Part shown: one piece after another, positions 9,298-19,790 of the stretch | How positions within the stretch are numbered: the stretch's first letter is position 1 | How the letters are laid out: each line of letters begins with the position of its first letter | Made by a program: the position numbers and the translations under genes | Assembly: GCF_005217455.1 (NCBI RefSeq) | Contig: NZ_SZPQ01000002.1 | Span: forward strand, 1 to 64,000 | DNA: 64,000 nucleotides | Direction of reading: 5' to 3' | DNA from: Martelella alba | GTDB taxonomy: Bacteria; Pseudomonadota; Gammaproteobacteria; Enterobacterales; Enterobacteriaceae | The notes under the pieces: generated by a model | Told to the model about the DNA's origin: nothing | Databases searched by the model: none | Seen by the model: the letters and a program-made list of their open reading frames with translations, nothing else

Positions 9298-10020
9298 TCA
9301 GCACCGCCCGGCGCCGTCAGCAATGTGTTTGTTCACCAAAATAGTGGAAAAATAAGGCAGCGGGTGATCGGGCGCCAATGCGTCCAGCGCCCGGAAACAT
9401 TGTTCCTGCGGCAGCGAGGCATCGGCCATGAGCAATGCCTTGTCCAGCAGGCCCAGGCGGCCGAGCATGTCCCGGATACGGGCAAACCGGCCGTAGACTT
9501 TCATTAATACCACGCAGTCATGGGTCAACAGGCCTTGCTCAAGGCGCTGCTCGTCGTCGGTACAGGACATGACCGCCAGCGACTGGTTTTCCATCGCCAG
9601 GGGCATGTGCGCGCGGGCGGCGATGCAGGCGAACGATGTGACGCCGGGAATAATTTCCAGCACGGCCCGCCGCTCCAGGCGCGTCAGTAAAAAAACCCAG
9701 GTGCTGTAGAGCATGGCGTCTCCCAGGGTGATAAAACCCACCCGCAGGCCAACCGCCGCATCAGCGATCATTTCCTCGGCCACGGCGTCCCAGGCGGCGT
9801 CTTTTTCCGCCGTATCGCGGCTCATGGGGAAATGGCGCGATTTGATCGCCGCGTGTTCGGTCAGGTATTCCCGCACGATGCCGAGGGACAGGCTGTCGCC
9901 GCCCCTGCGCCCGGCCGGCGCATAGAGCACATCCAGCGTCGCCAGGACGCGGGCGCCGCGCACCGTTATCAAATCGGCGGCCCCCGGGCCGACGCCGATG
10001 GCGTAGATGATCCCCCCCAT
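9298..10020 (-). CDS. cbiL: Cobalt-factor II / precorrin-2 C20-methyltransferase
   Basis: A 240-residue SAM-dependent tetrapyrrole methylase that methylates C-20 of cobalt-sirohydrochlorin. Family motifs are IYAIGVGPGAADLITVRG at the N-terminus, VGFITLGDAMLYSTW and IIPGVTSFACIAA. I chose the ATG at 10020 (MGGIIYAIG) because it overlaps the cbiK stop as ATGA and matches the family's start; a longer frame to 10110 only adds sequence within cbiK. Confidence 0.94.
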   Translation of the reverse strand: MGGIIYAIGVGPGAADLITVRGARVLATLDVLYAPAGRRGGDSLSLGIVREYLTEHAAIKSRHFPMSRDTAEKDAAWDAVAEEMIADAAVGLRVGFITLGDAMLYSTWVFLLTRLERRAVLEIIPGVTSFACIAARAHMPLAMENQSLAVMSCTDDEQRLEQGLLTHDCVVLMKVYGRFARIRDMLGRLGLLDKALLMADASLPQEQCFRALDALAPDHPLPYFSTILVNKHIADGAGRC

Positions 10021-10805
10021 CAGGCCACCTCCTCGGGAACGCGGTCCAACAGATGATCGACGAACATTTGCTGGATCACGCTGTTCTCCCCCAGGCCGCG
10101 CAACCAGCAAGTACAGCGATAGCCTTCCCGCTCCAACCGGCTTTTCCAGGACGCCGGCGCGTCGGAGGCCATGTCGTTCACCACATGCTCGCCGGCCACC
10201 AGCATGAGCGGCATCAGATGGATGTGGCTGACCGATTGCTTCTTAAGCCTATCGATAACCAGGTCGAGATCGGGATAGCTTTCCACCGCGCCCACCAGCG
10301 CCGGGAGCCCTTGGGCGGCCAGCATATGGTCCAGGCAGGCGTAAGCGGCGAAGGCGCGATGCTGTGTGCCGTGCCCCATAAACACCACTCGCTCGTCGTC
10401 GCCCAGCGGCGGCATTTGAGCATGCAGGGCGCTGATAAGCCGCGCATAATCCTGCTGGTCATTAAGTAGCGGCGCGCCGATATGCATCGCCGTGTAGCGT
10501 CCCCGCCAGAGGGCGGCATGATGCAGGATTTTTTCATACTCGTCGCCGTGAAGAATATGCAGCGACTGGATGGCCACGTCCCGGTAGCCCTGTTGCCAGA
10601 TACCCTTCAGCGCCTGCTGGAGCGAATCGATAATGACGCCGTCGCGTTCGGCCAGGCGGCGCAGCACCATGCCGGAGGTATAGGCGCGAAACGGCGTTCT
10701 GTCGGGAAACGCCGCAGCGAGACGTTGTTCGCAGGCTTCGATATTGCAAAGCCGCGCCTGGCGGTGGGTGGTGCCGAAACTGACGGTCAAAAGTGCTTTT
10801 TTCAT
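10020..10805 (-). CDS. cbiK: Anaerobic sirohydrochlorin cobaltochelatase
   Basis: Inserts Co2+ into sirohydrochlorin without ATP at the start of the oxygen-independent pathway. The 261-residue protein is the length of the Salmonella enzyme. It retains both metal-site histidine regions, VVFMGHGTQHRAFAAYACLD and IHLMPLMLVAGEHVVNDMA. No signal peptide is present, so this is the cytoplasmic form. It overlaps cbiL by one ATGA and follows cbiJ by 6 bp. Confidence 0.95.
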   Translation of the reverse strand: MKKALLTVSFGTTHRQARLCNIEACEQRLAAAFPDRTPFRAYTSGMVLRRLAERDGVIIDSLQQALKGIWQQGYRDVAIQSLHILHGDEYEKILHHAALWRGRYTAMHIGAPLLNDQQDYARLISALHAQMPPLGDDERVVFMGHGTQHRAFAAYACLDHMLAAQGLPALVGAVESYPDLDLVIDRLKKQSVSHIHLMPLMLVAGEHVVNDMASDAPASWKSRLEREGYRCTCWLRGLGENSVIQQMFVDHLLDRVPEEVA

Positions 10806-10811
10806 AACCTG

Positions 10812-11597
10812 TTAGTCCTCAACGCTGTTATCGGCGCCCTTCAGCCACTGATCCAGATGCCGTTCAAATTCGTCCGTCGTTGAAATCACATCCCGCCAGC
10901 GCATCGTCGGCCGACGTATAACCACGCAGGGAATGCCCTCATCGAGACAAGGCAGAACTTTATCGACATATCCCCCTTCCCGTCCCGATTCTTTGGTGAT
11001 CATCACATCCGGGCGGTATTGGCGGTACAACGCCAGATTCAGTTCCCGGCTGAAAGGGCCGGTCATGGCGATAATCTGGTTAACGCCCAGGCCCAGCGAC
11101 GCGCATTGGCTAATGACGTCGGGTATCGGCAATACCCGGACAATGGGCGTTTTACCGGGCAGCAAGGTCAGATAGTCGGCCAACTGTTTGCTGCCGGTGG
11201 TGAGCAGAACACGGGGGCCAAACCGGCCGGCCAGCCGGCAAGCGCCGGCGATGTCGTCCGCCATCAGTAAGTCGGGGTGTCGGACGGCGTCGATTTCGCT
11301 CGGCCGTTCATAGCGGGTCAGCGCCAGGCCCAGCGCCCGGCAAGCATCGGCCAAGGTGCGCGAAGCCTGTTGCGCGTAAGGGTGCGAGGCGTCTATTACC
11401 CAGCCGGCGTTCTCCAGCCAGTCCGCCATGCCCGCCTGATCGAGCCGGCCCACCTGGCGGGCGCCGCCCACGCCGGCCGCCAGGGCCTCGCCGGTGGCGG
11501 TGGCCACCGACAGACTGTAAGGCACGCCGCGGCGCGTCAGGATCCGACACAACGCCAGGGCGTCCGACGTTCCCCCCAAAATGTGCACCGCCTTCAT
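10812..11597 (-). CDS. cbiJ: Cobalt-precorrin-6A reductase
   Basis: A 261-residue NADH-dependent reductase of the corrin macrocycle at the precorrin-6A stage. The N-terminal nucleotide-binding start is VHILGGTSDALALCRIL. Family motifs WVIDASHPYAQQASR and MITKESGREGGYVDKV are present. It lies between cbiH and cbiK with gaps of 16 and 6 bp, as in the Salmonella order. Confidence 0.94.
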   Translation of the reverse strand: MKAVHILGGTSDALALCRILTRRGVPYSLSVATATGEALAAGVGGARQVGRLDQAGMADWLENAGWVIDASHPYAQQASRTLADACRALGLALTRYERPSEIDAVRHPDLLMADDIAGACRLAGRFGPRVLLTTGSKQLADYLTLLPGKTPIVRVLPIPDVISQCASLGLGVNQIIAMTGPFSRELNLALYRQYRPDVMITKESGREGGYVDKVLPCLDEGIPCVVIRRPTMRWRDVISTTDEFERHLDQWLKGADNSVED

Positions 11598-11613
11598 AAC
11601 GCGCCCACGTGGG

Positions 11614-12339
11614 TCATGACAGATAACCCCGAGGCGTAATCATCAACCCGTCCTGGCAATACGTGGCCTGGTTGCCGACAACCACCAAACAGGTCATATC
11701 CACGGGGGCGAAATCCATTTCGCCCAAGGTGGTCAGCCAATGCGCCTCTTTTTTACGGCCGGCGGCGCGCACCACCCCCACCGGGGTCTGCGGCGATTTG
11801 TGCCGCAAGAGCAGCTCGAAGGCGCGCGCCAGATGATCCGGACGACCATGGCTGCGCGGGTTATAGAAGCAGACGACGAAATCCGCCTGGGCCGCGTGCA
11901 AAATCCGGTTTTCGATTACCGGCCAGGGGGTCATCAAATCACTCAGGCTGATATGGCAATAGTCATGCATGAGCGGCGCGCCCAACAGGGCGGCGGCGGC
12001 GGTACTGGAGGTCATGCCCGCAATAAGCCTGACCTGGACATCCAACCGCTGCCGGGTGGTCAGTTCCAGAATCAGGCCCGCCATACCGTAGATACCGGCG
12101 TCGCCACTGCTGATCAGCGCCACTTTATTGCCGGCCGCCGCCAGATCGAGGGCCGTCTGGCAGCGTTCTATCTCTTTGCACATGCCGGTTTTAATGACCT
12201 GTTTGTCGCCGGTGAGGTGCTTTACCAGATGGGTATAGGTTTTGTAACCGACAATAATGTCGGCGTCGCGAATGGCCTCGAGGGCTTCAAGGGTCATGGC
12301 GCCCTGATTGCCCGGCCCGATGCCTACCACATACAGCAT
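11614..12339 (-). CDS. cbiH: Cobalt-precorrin-3B C17-methyltransferase
   Basis: A 241-residue SAM-dependent tetrapyrrole methylase that contracts the ring and methylates C-17. Motifs are LYVVGIGPGNQGAMTLEALE at the N-terminus, the glycine-rich VALISSGDAGIYGMAG and FVVCFYNPRSHGRPDHL. Start and cbiG stop overlap as ATGA. Length and order match Salmonella CbiH. Confidence 0.95.
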   Translation of the reverse strand: MLYVVGIGPGNQGAMTLEALEAIRDADIIVGYKTYTHLVKHLTGDKQVIKTGMCKEIERCQTALDLAAAGNKVALISSGDAGIYGMAGLILELTTRQRLDVQVRLIAGMTSSTAAAALLGAPLMHDYCHISLSDLMTPWPVIENRILHAAQADFVVCFYNPRSHGRPDHLARAFELLLRHKSPQTPVGVVRAAGRKKEAHWLTTLGEMDFAPVDMTCLVVVGNQATYCQDGLMITPRGYLS

Positions 12340-13412
12340 CAGCAGGATACTCCTAAGGTGATGGTCACGCCCTGGGTGCGCAAGGTATCGCCCACCAGGC
12401 GTCCGTTGCTCATCAACCAGGCGACCGGTTGGGAAACGCTGCCGATGCCGGTGATGCGCCGGACGAATTCCGATACCGGGAAACGCGCCGCCACCGGTTT
12501 GAGAATATCGACAGAAAAGGTTTCAAAGGGCACGCAGCATCGGTTGGCCAGGTGGCGCAGCGCCGGCTCGTCTCGTTTAATGGAGGCGCTGCCGATGGCG
12601 CTCAGGGCTAAGGGGTCGATATGCAGTTTGGCCAACTGCCGCCATAACAGGTCGGCCACAACGGCCGGCGAGGTATCCCGCCGACAGCCGATGCCGGCCA
12701 CCACGCAGCGGGGCACCAGCTTATAAACCGGTACCGGCAACACCGGTTCGTCATCGCGCAAACTCACCAGCACCAAGGCGTCCAGTTCCGGTAAATCCGC
12801 CAAATCGGTAATCAGGATAAAACCCCGGGTATCGCAATATTCTTCCGGCCACTGCATTTTGATGGCGGAAAGCGAATCGCGATCCCAGAACAACCCCACT
12901 TTGCCGCCGCTCACCAATAACTGATTAATTTTTTTGGTTTTTTCACGAAAATCCCGCATGGTGGCGTTCAACTGTTGGGCCAGCACATCCAACGCCGCCA
13001 GCTGGTTGACATCGGTGGCGGTGGTGATGACCGGTTCGGCGCCCAGCAGCGCGGCGATATAGCGGGTCAGCGCGTTGGCGCCGCCCATATGGCCGGAAAG
13101 CAGACTGATGGCATGATGGCCCTGATCATCAATGACCACGACGGCGGGATCGCTGAATTTATCCTTCACCAACGGGGCTATCAGTCGAACGGTCAGTCCC
13201 GTGGCGCAGACGAAAATCAAGGCGGAATATTGATGGAACACTTGCGCGACGGTTTGGGCGAATGTGCCGCGAAAAGGCTCGAAACCCGGCTCCAGCAGCG
13301 CCTGACTGGTAAAGCAGGTTACCGGTATCCGGTCGGACAGCCTTTTCGCCAGCGTAACGCCGCCGGGCGTCAGGCAAAACAACGCGATCGACTCAGGCTT
13401 GACGATATTCAT
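12339..13412 (-). CDS. cbiG: Cobalt-precorrin-5A hydrolase
   Basis: Opens the delta-lactone of cobalt-precorrin-5A and releases acetaldehyde. The 357-residue protein starts [18 protein letters not shown], nearly identical to the Salmonella start, so I use the ATG at 13412 rather than the in-frame ATG at 13427. The central conserved stretch [20 protein letters not shown] and the C-terminal [12 protein letters not shown] of the CbiG core are present. It overlaps cbiF by about 20 bp and cbiH by four. Confidence 0.94.
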   Translation of the reverse strand: MNIVKPESIALFCLTPGGVTLAKRLSDRIPVTCFTSQALLEPGFEPFRGTFAQTVAQVFHQYSALIFVCATGLTVRLIAPLVKDKFSDPAVVVIDDQGHHAISLLSGHMGGANALTRYIAALLGAEPVITTATDVNQLAALDVLAQQLNATMRDFREKTKKINQLLVSGGKVGLFWDRDSLSAIKMQWPEEYCDTRGFILITDLADLPELDALVLVSLRDDEPVLPVPVYKLVPRCVVAGIGCRRDTSPAVVADLLWRQLAKLHIDPLALSAIGSASIKRDEPALRHLANRCCVPFETFSVDILKPVAARFPVSEFVRRITGIGSVSQPVAWLMSNGRLVGDTLRTQGVTITLGVSC

Positions 13413-14166
13413 GGGTGAATCCGGCATCGTAAAGTTTGGAATAGTGGTACTCGTCGCCCAAAAAGGCGCCCACCAGGATCAACGCGGTCTTACCGATCCC
13501 CGCTTCCCGCGCGCGCCCGGCAATATCGCCGAGGGTGCCGCGCACGTTTTTTTCCTCCGGCCAGGTGGCTTTATAGATCACCGCCGCCGGCGTGTCGGCG
13601 GGATACCCCCCCGCCATTAGCTGGCCGACCACCTGTTCAATGGCCTGCACCGACAAAAAAATGGCCATGGAGGTCCGGTGGGCGGCAAAGGCGGCCAGGG
13701 ATTCCCGCGAGGGCATCGGCGTTCGCCCCGCCATACGGGTAATGATCAGGCTTTGCGATACCTCGGGTACGGTATATTCCACGCCCAATTGCGCCGCCGC
13801 GCCGAGAAAGGCGCTGACGCCCGGCACGGTGCGATGGCCGATGCCCCGTTGCGCCAGTTCTTCGATTTGTTCGCGCAGGGAGCCGTACAGGGAAAGATCG
13901 CCGGTTTGCAACCGGACCACCAGCCGCCCTTCGCCTATGCCCCGGCACATCATGTCAATGATGTCCTCCAGCGCCATTCCCGCGCTGTCGAAGCATTCCG
14001 CCTGCGGCCGGCAATACTCCAGCAACGCGGGGTTGATGAGCGAGCCGGCGTAAATCACCACATCGGCCTGGCTCAGCAGGCGATAGCCTTTAAGGGTAAT
14101 CAGTTCCCGATCACCCGGCCCGGCGCCCACGAACCATACCAGACCGTGATCAAAAGACTCCGTCAT
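13393..14166 (-). CDS. cbiF: Cobalt-precorrin-4 C11-methyltransferase
   Basis: A 257-residue tetrapyrrole methylase that methylates C-11. Motifs are [36 protein letters not shown] and [17 protein letters not shown]. The ATG at 14166 (MTESFDHG) follows AAGGAGA. Upstream in-frame sequence lies within cbiT and is not family-like. It overlaps the end of cbiT by 17 bp and the start of cbiG by about 20 bp. Confidence 0.95.
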   Translation of the reverse strand: MTESFDHGLVWFVGAGPGDRELITLKGYRLLSQADVVIYAGSLINPALLEYCRPQAECFDSAGMALEDIIDMMCRGIGEGRLVVRLQTGDLSLYGSLREQIEELAQRGIGHRTVPGVSAFLGAAAQLGVEYTVPEVSQSLIITRMAGRTPMPSRESLAAFAAHRTSMAIFLSVQAIEQVVGQLMAGGYPADTPAAVIYKATWPEEKNVRGTLGDIAGRAREAGIGKTALILVGAFLGDEYHYSKLYDAGFTHEYRQA

Positions 14167-14725
14167 GGGGTTTCTCCTTCTGACAGGAAAGAATATAAGC
14201 GGGATTATTGGGTTTGAAATAATGTCCTCCGCCCAGCCCAGCCAGGGCGGAAATTTGCATCTGGATACACTCCAGTTGGTCAAACCTTCCCGCCGTCAGA
14301 CAATCCAACGCCTCTCGAAGGTTTTCCAGCAAGATCAGATTGACGACCAGCCGGCCGCCCGGCGCCAACAGCGTATCGGCCCAGCGGATGATATCGCCAA
14401 GACGGCCGCCGCTGCCGCCGATGAAAACCGCATCGGCTTGCACTGCCAGCGGTAGCGGCGCTTCGCCCGGCAGGATATCCACCCGCTTCAGACCGAACCG
14501 TCGGCAGTTGCGGCCGATAAGCGCCAACGCCTCGGGGTCGCGTTCCACCGCCACCACCTTCAGGGCCGGATGCCGGCAAGCGGCTTCCACGCTGATACTG
14601 CCGGTGCCGGCGCCGACATCCACCAGCAAGCGCGCATTGTCCAGCGCCAATCGGTCCAGGGCCGCCTGGCGCACCTCGCGCTTGGTCATCGGCACCGATC
14701 CGCGAATAAATTCGTCATCCCTCAT
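14150..14725 (-). CDS. cbiT: Cobalt-precorrin-6B C15-methyltransferase (decarboxylating)
   Basis: A 191-residue Rossmann-fold SAM methyltransferase that methylates C-15 and decarboxylates the acetate on C-12. The start [19 protein letters not shown] and motif [18 protein letters not shown] are characteristic, and [15 protein letters not shown] follows. CbiE and CbiT are separate genes here, as in Salmonella, rather than fused as CobL. Confidence 0.95.
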   Translation of the reverse strand: MRDDEFIRGSVPMTKREVRQAALDRLALDNARLLVDVGAGTGSISVEAACRHPALKVVAVERDPEALALIGRNCRRFGLKRVDILPGEAPLPLAVQADAVFIGGSGGRLGDIIRWADTLLAPGGRLVVNLILLENLREALDCLTAGRFDQLECIQMQISALAGLGGGHYFKPNNPAYILSCQKEKPHDGVF

Positions 14726-14752
14726 CCGAAGCTCCTTTGGCCGGCGGCCGGG

Positions 14753-15508
14753 TTATTGTTCATCAAGGATCACCACCACATTCATGTCATAGGCCCGCGC
14801 CACCTGTTCTGGAAGCAGAATATGGATTCGCTCGTTCGGATATGACAGGTTTTCACCCACCACCAGCGTGCGACGCAACGCGCGCGCCAGGATTTGGCGG
14901 GCGATTTCGTAGGGCCCGATGCGCCGGTCGGTGACCATGGCCACCTTGGCATGGCGCAAGAGAAAATCAAAATCCGGTTCCCGGCCGTGGCTGCTGGCAA
15001 GATACACCTCGTTCATCGCCAGACCCAACCGCGCGAACAAGTACTGCACCGCGCTGATGCCGGGAATGATAGCGAGGGTTCCCGGGGGCATATGCCGGCT
15101 GAGATAATCGCCGATGCCATACAGCATCGGATCCCCGGAGGCCAGCACCACTACCCGTCGCTCCCGATGGGATGCCAGCCAGTGGGCCAAATCCCCCAAT
15201 GTCCGATCGAGGGGGCGTTTCTCGCCGCCGAAGTGGGGAAAACACGCCAACTGGCGCGCGCTGCCGATTAAGACCTCGCACCGTCCAATCAGACGCCGCG
15301 CCATCAACGTCAGATAAGCCTCATCTCCCGGCCCCAGCCCCACCACGCTGACCGCGGGAAGGATCTCCGCTGCGCAAACCGGCGCCGTCGCGCATATCGC
15401 GGTCGATCGCGCCAATGCCGCACCAGCCGCCGTAGGCGCCGCGGCGTCGTTCAGGGACGTCGCCGCCGTCATGACGCGGTCTGCGGACAACCCGGCCGGC
15501 GGCTTCAT
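14753..15508 (-). CDS. cbiE: Cobalt-precorrin-7 C5-methyltransferase with N-terminal extension
   Basis: A SAM-dependent methylase acting on C-5 of cobalt-precorrin-7. The catalytic domain begins at about residue 52 with [16 protein letters not shown] and includes [18 protein letters not shown] and [16 protein letters not shown]. The protein is 251 residues; typical CbiE is about 200. The first 50 residues are Ala-rich and unlike the family. The ATG at 15508 overlaps the cbiD stop as ATGA, favouring this start, but an internal start cannot be excluded. Confidence 0.88.
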   Translation of the reverse strand: MKPPAGLSADRVMTAATSLNDAAAPTAAGAALARSTAICATAPVCAAEILPAVSVVGLGPGDEAYLTLMARRLIGRCEVLIGSARQLACFPHFGGEKRPLDRTLGDLAHWLASHRERRVVVLASGDPMLYGIGDYLSRHMPPGTLAIIPGISAVQYLFARLGLAMNEVYLASSHGREPDFDFLLRHAKVAMVTDRRIGPYEIARQILARALRRTLVVGENLSYPNERIHILLPEQVARAYDMNVVVILDEQ

Positions 15509-16629
15509 AGAAACGCGGCCCGCAATTCATCCACCGGCCGGCTGCTGCCCAGCACCCGCAGATCATAGGAAAACAAAATCGCGTCGCAGCGCGGCGGATG
15601 GGCGGAAAACCGCAGCAGTTCGGCCGTTCGTTCCGCCACCCGACGGGCGATTACCGGGTAAACCCGTTGCCAGCCGGCCTGGTCGATGAGGCCCATGGCT
15701 TCTTCGGTGGTCAGACAGGCCGCCACCTGATGCAGCAGGTCTCGCGGCGCGTCGCATAGCGCCAGCCAGGCCACCAGTGTCTCCATGCGGCCATCGGCGA
15801 TATGACTGTGGGTATGGAAAATCCCGGCCGCCACTTTGATAAGCTTGCCGAAATGCCCCACCAGCAGTACCCGCCGGAATCCCAGCCGTTCGGTTTCTTT
15901 TAGCATATAGCCGACGAAATTACTCATAGTGACAACGTCACTAGAATTCAGCCCCAGTTGTTGCTCGACAAAACGCTCGCCGTGGTTGCCGGGGACCAGA
16001 ATCACTTGCTCGCGCCCCTCCGCCCGTTTCATGCCCAACTCCAGCGAGAGCGAACTTTTCCAGCTTTCCTCCGACATGGGCGTGACGATGCCGGTGGTGC
16101 CGATAATGGAGATACCGCCGAGAATGCCCAACCGGCCGTTATAGGTTTTACGCGACCGCGCTTCGCCTTCCGGCGCGGAAATGACCACATCCGCGCCCCG
16201 CTCCGGTCCAATCGCCTCCCGCACCGCCGCCTCGATAGTCTGGCGCGGTGTCTTGTTAATGGCCGCCTCGCCCACGGCCAGGCCGATCCCGTTGCGGGTC
16301 ACCCGTCCGATACCCTCGCCGCCGTCGATGACAATGGCTGAATCGCCGCGCAGACGGACCCGGGCGAAAATCAGCATGCCGTCGGTGGCGTCCACGTCGT
16401 CGCCGCCGTCTTTACGGATAGCCGCAGCGGCTTCCTGCGGGCTTATTAACGGCGATTCCACATTCAGGCGCAAGATTTGCCCGGACGGCGTGACGATGGA
16501 TACCTGATCGATGATAGCCTGGCGCAACAACATCAACGCCGCCACTTTCGCCGCCGCGGTGGCGCAAGAGCCGGTGGTATAGCCTTTGCGATAGGCCTTG
16601 CCGTTATGCCAGACAACCTCTTCCATCAT
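15505..16629 (-). CDS. cbiD: Cobalt-precorrin-5B C1-methyltransferase
   Basis: Methylates C-1 of the corrin ring; the CbiD family is not related to the other methylases. The 374-residue protein carries the family start [20 protein letters not shown], the block [20 protein letters not shown] and [20 protein letters not shown]. Both ends overlap neighbours by four bases (cbiC, cbiE). Length agrees with Salmonella CbiD. Confidence 0.95.
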   Translation of the reverse strand: MMEEVVWHNGKAYRKGYTTGSCATAAAKVAALMLLRQAIIDQVSIVTPSGQILRLNVESPLISPQEAAAAIRKDGGDDVDATDGMLIFARVRLRGDSAIVIDGGEGIGRVTRNGIGLAVGEAAINKTPRQTIEAAVREAIGPERGADVVISAPEGEARSRKTYNGRLGILGGISIIGTTGIVTPMSEESWKSSLSLELGMKRAEGREQVILVPGNHGERFVEQQLGLNSSDVVTMSNFVGYMLKETERLGFRRVLLVGHFGKLIKVAAGIFHTHSHIADGRMETLVAWLALCDAPRDLLHQVAACLTTEEAMGLIDQAGWQRVYPVIARRVAERTAELLRFSAHPPRCDAILFSYDLRVLGSSRPVDELRAAFL

Positions 16630-17270
16630 TCCTCCCGCAACCGGTACAATACGGCATTGACGATGGCGGCGGCGATATTGCTGCCGCCCTTACGTCCCAG
16701 CGCGGCGATACAAGGCAGATCGCTTTGCGCCAACGCCTGTTTGGCCTCGGCGGCGCCGACAAACCCCACCGGCACGCCGATTACCGCCGCCGGCCGCGCG
16801 CCACGGCCTTGCCGGCAATGCTCCAGCAAACGGAACAGCGCGGTAGGCGCATTGCCGAAAACAAACAGACTCGGCCCCGGTTCGTCCACCGCCCGGTCCA
16901 CCGCCGCCATGGAGCGGGTAATGCCCTCCCGCCGCGCCAGCGCCGCCACCATATCGTCGTCGACATAGCAGCGCACGGTACAACCCAGCCGCCGTAGCTC
17001 GCGCTTATTGATGCCGGACAGCGCCATGGTGGTGTCGGTATACAGGGTGCAGCCGCGGCGGAGCGCGTCGCCTATGCGCGGCAATACGCCCTCGGAGAAA
17101 TGCAAAATTCCGAGCCAGTCGAAATCAGCGCTGGTATGGATCGCGCGGAGGATAACGCTTTCCTGCCCGTCGTCGGCGAAACGAAACGCCGGATAATCGC
17201 GGGCGATGATCCGCCGGATAATGTCAAAACTGGTCTGTTCGATTTGCTGCGGCTGTTTAATATAATCCAT
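16626..17270 (-). CDS. cbiC: Cobalt-precorrin-8 methylmutase
   Basis: Moves the methyl group from C-11 to C-12 to give cobyrinic acid. The 214-residue protein starts [18 protein letters not shown], preceded by GGAGGGAAAGAGAG, so I use the ATG at 17270. Conserved blocks are [33 protein letters not shown] and [16 protein letters not shown]. It lies 28 bp behind cbiB. Confidence 0.95.
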   Translation of the reverse strand: MDYIKQPQQIEQTSFDIIRRIIARDYPAFRFADDGQESVILRAIHTSADFDWLGILHFSEGVLPRIGDALRRGCTLYTDTTMALSGINKRELRRLGCTVRCYVDDDMVAALARREGITRSMAAVDRAVDEPGPSLFVFGNAPTALFRLLEHCRQGRGARPAAVIGVPVGFVGAAEAKQALAQSDLPCIAALGRKGGSNIAAAIVNAVLYRLREE

Positions 17271-17298
17271 CTCTCTCTTTCCCTCCGGGCGCGGCCCG

Positions 17299-18291
17299 TC
17301 AAACGACATTGGCCGCGCCGACGCGCAGCAGCAAGAAAAACGCCAGCGCCAGCGCCGACGCCAGGTACATCAACCGGATGGCGGCATTGATATCCTCCAG
17401 CGCGATATCGCGCCGCGCGTCGCCAATCCAGGGTTTTTCCACCCGCTGATTGAAGTAGTGGTTGGGGCCGCCCAAACGGATACCCAGGGCGCCGGCCACC
17501 GCGGCCTCCGACCAGGCGCAATTCGGACTTTTATGGCAATGGCGATCCCGCCAGCCGATACGCCAGGCCGAACGCCAATCCAGGCCGAGCATTCCCGCCG
17601 CCAGCGCCAGCGCCACCCACCCCAGCCGGGCCGGCAGCCAGTTGGCCAGATCGTCCATTTTGGCCGACACATAACCGATAGCGCGGTATTTCGGCGTCAG
17701 GTAACCGACCATCGAATCCAGGGTATTAACCGCTTTATAGGCCATGGCCAGCGGCACGCCGCCGACAAACAGCCAGAACAACGGCGCGATAACGCCGTCG
17801 ACGCTGTTTTCCGCCACGGTTTCCACCACGGCGCGCATGATTTGCGGGCGGGATAATTGCCCGGTGTCGCGACCGACGATAAACGACAAATGATGACGGC
17901 TTTCAGCCAGCGTCCCGGTCCGCAAGGCGCGATAAACCGTCATGGCCGCGTCGCGCAGGCAACGGGTGGCAAGCAGGGTATACACCAGCCATGTCTGCAC
18001 CAGCCAATGCAGCCAGGGAACGAATGACAACAGCCGCAATAACGCATCCGCCGCCAGCCAGGCGCCGCCGACCACCGCCAGCCAAAGCAGGCCGCCTCCC
18101 GCGTACAGCGCCGGTTCGCCGCGGCAATAACGGCGGATGAGCCGTTGGATCAGTTCAATGCCGCCGCCTATCCAACGCACCGGATGCGGCCAATGAGGCG
18201 GATCGCCAAGCCAAAGATCCAGCAGATAGCCGGCGACAAAAGCGCCGAGGGTGGCCCAAACCCCGCTTTGCAACACCGTCAAGCCTGGCAT
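17299..18291 (-). CDS. cbiB: Adenosylcobinamide-phosphate synthase
   Basis: A 330-residue inner-membrane protein that attaches aminopropanol phosphate to adenosylcobyric acid. Its substrate is made by PduX and CobD, both encoded downstream in this window. Family features are LGDPPHWPHPVRWIGGGIE, MRAVVETVAENSVDGVIAPL and several hydrophobic segments. The ATG at 18291 overlaps the cbiA stop by 13 bp; the longer frame upstream lies within cbiA. Confidence 0.94.
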   Translation of the reverse strand: MPGLTVLQSGVWATLGAFVAGYLLDLWLGDPPHWPHPVRWIGGGIELIQRLIRRYCRGEPALYAGGGLLWLAVVGGAWLAADALLRLLSFVPWLHWLVQTWLVYTLLATRCLRDAAMTVYRALRTGTLAESRHHLSFIVGRDTGQLSRPQIMRAVVETVAENSVDGVIAPLFWLFVGGVPLAMAYKAVNTLDSMVGYLTPKYRAIGYVSAKMDDLANWLPARLGWVALALAAGMLGLDWRSAWRIGWRDRHCHKSPNCAWSEAAVAGALGIRLGGPNHYFNQRVEKPWIGDARRDIALEDINAAIRLMYLASALALAFFLLLRVGAANVV

Positions 18292-19652
18292 AATTGCGCG
18301 CACCCCGCATCCAGCCACCGCTGTAACAACGCGGGGCGCTGGTAGAATTGCACATGCAGATAGCCCGCCAGGAGCGTGGCGCCGCCATAACCTCCCGGCC
18401 AGCGCTTGACGCTGCCGTCGGCTGTGGTTTTCGTTAGGGTGAATAGCGGCGTCTCGTCGGTCAGGTATTCGGAATGATGGAACTCGTGACCGCGCAGCGT
18501 TTCGCCGCGGGCGGCCAAAAGCGTGTCCTGCAAGGCCGTGCCCGCGCAATACCCGAAGCGTTTAAGCCCCGGGCTCATGCGGCTCACGCCGCGCAATAAT
18601 CCGACCATGGCATGTTCGATGCCGTCCTGATCGATAAGCGCGCGGCCCAAATACATCAGACCGCCGCATTCGGCATACATGGCGACGCCGGAAAGGCCGG
18701 CCCGCCGTAACGCCTGTCGCATGGGCTCATTGTCGGACAATTGCCGGGCGAACAGCTCGGGAAATCCGCCGCCGAGGTAAATCATCTGGCAAGGCGGCAA
18801 ATCCCGATCGCGCAGCGGACTAAACGGCGTGATGCGCACCCCTGCCTCGCGCAGCAGCCGTAGATTGTCGGGATAATAAAAATTGAAGGCATCGTCCTGG
18901 GCCAGCGCCAGGGTTAACCGCGAATAACGTGTATCGGCGGGCGGGCGCGGCAACGTTCCCACGACGGATTGGCAATGGGATAACGCCAACAGGCCGGCGA
19001 GATCGATATGCCGTTCCACACTGTCGGCCAACGCATCCCATTGGCTTTCCCGCCGCTCGATTTCTCCGGCCGGCACCAGGCCCAGATGGCGCGACGGCAG
19101 CGACCAATCCGGCAGCGGCGGCAAATAGCCCAGCACCGGAACACCGCAATGACGCGCAATGGCGTTTTTGATTAGCGCGAAATGATTTTCCGACGCCACG
19201 CGATTAACAATCACGCCGGCAATCGGCACCCGCGGATCGATATGCTGAAACCCCAGGACCAGGGCGGCGGCGGAAGCCGCGATGGCCTTGCCATCCACCA
19301 CCAGCACCACCGGAATGCCCAGTTGTTTGGCCAGCGCCGCGCTGCTGCATCTGTCGTCTTCGGAACCCAGCCCATCGTACAGTCCCATTACCCCTTCGAC
19401 GACACCGATATCGGCGCCGGCCATCTGCCCGTTGAACAAGCCGACCAGCGTCCCGGCATCCAGCATGAACGCATCAAGGTTATAGGAGGGGATTCCGCTG
19501 ACCGCCTGATGCCAGCCGGTATCGATATAATCGGGGCCGCACTTGAACGGCTGCGCCCGCAATCCACGCCGCGCCAAGGCCCTCAGCAGTCCGAGTGTCA
19601 CCAGAGTCTTGCCCGTACCGCTTTGTATGCCGCCGATGAGTATCGCTTGCAT
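18279..19652 (-). CDS. cbiA: Cobyrinate a,c-diamide synthase
   Basis: Amidates the a and c carboxylates of cobyrinate using ATP and glutamine. The 457-residue protein has an N-terminal P-loop GGIQSGTGKTLVTLG and a C-terminal amidotransferase domain with nucleophile Cys in MYAECGGLMYLGRALI. The start matters: an in-frame ATG at 19820 would lie inside the upstream cobalamin riboswitch and encode 56 non-conserved residues. The ATG at 19652 (MQAILIGGIQSG) matches the family start and length. It is the first gene of the cob operon. Confidence 0.94.
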   Translation of the reverse strand: MQAILIGGIQSGTGKTLVTLGLLRALARRGLRAQPFKCGPDYIDTGWHQAVSGIPSYNLDAFMLDAGTLVGLFNGQMAGADIGVVEGVMGLYDGLGSEDDRCSSAALAKQLGIPVVLVVDGKAIAASAAALVLGFQHIDPRVPIAGVIVNRVASENHFALIKNAIARHCGVPVLGYLPPLPDWSLPSRHLGLVPAGEIERRESQWDALADSVERHIDLAGLLALSHCQSVVGTLPRPPADTRYSRLTLALAQDDAFNFYYPDNLRLLREAGVRITPFSPLRDRDLPPCQMIYLGGGFPELFARQLSDNEPMRQALRRAGLSGVAMYAECGGLMYLGRALIDQDGIEHAMVGLLRGVSRMSPGLKRFGYCAGTALQDTLLAARGETLRGHEFHHSEYLTDETPLFTLTKTTADGSVKRWPGGYGGATLLAGYLHVQFYQRPALLQRWLDAGCAQLCQA

Positions 19653-19790
19653 GATCGTTCCGTTAAACCCGGCGACGGCGCCAGGGATTGTCGCAAGCAA
19701 CAACGACGGAACGACCGGTTCCGCAGGTATTGCCGGGACAACCCGCTTCCCGCCGAAGGGGTCGTTTCCGGGCCGGTTAAGGCCTATGGC

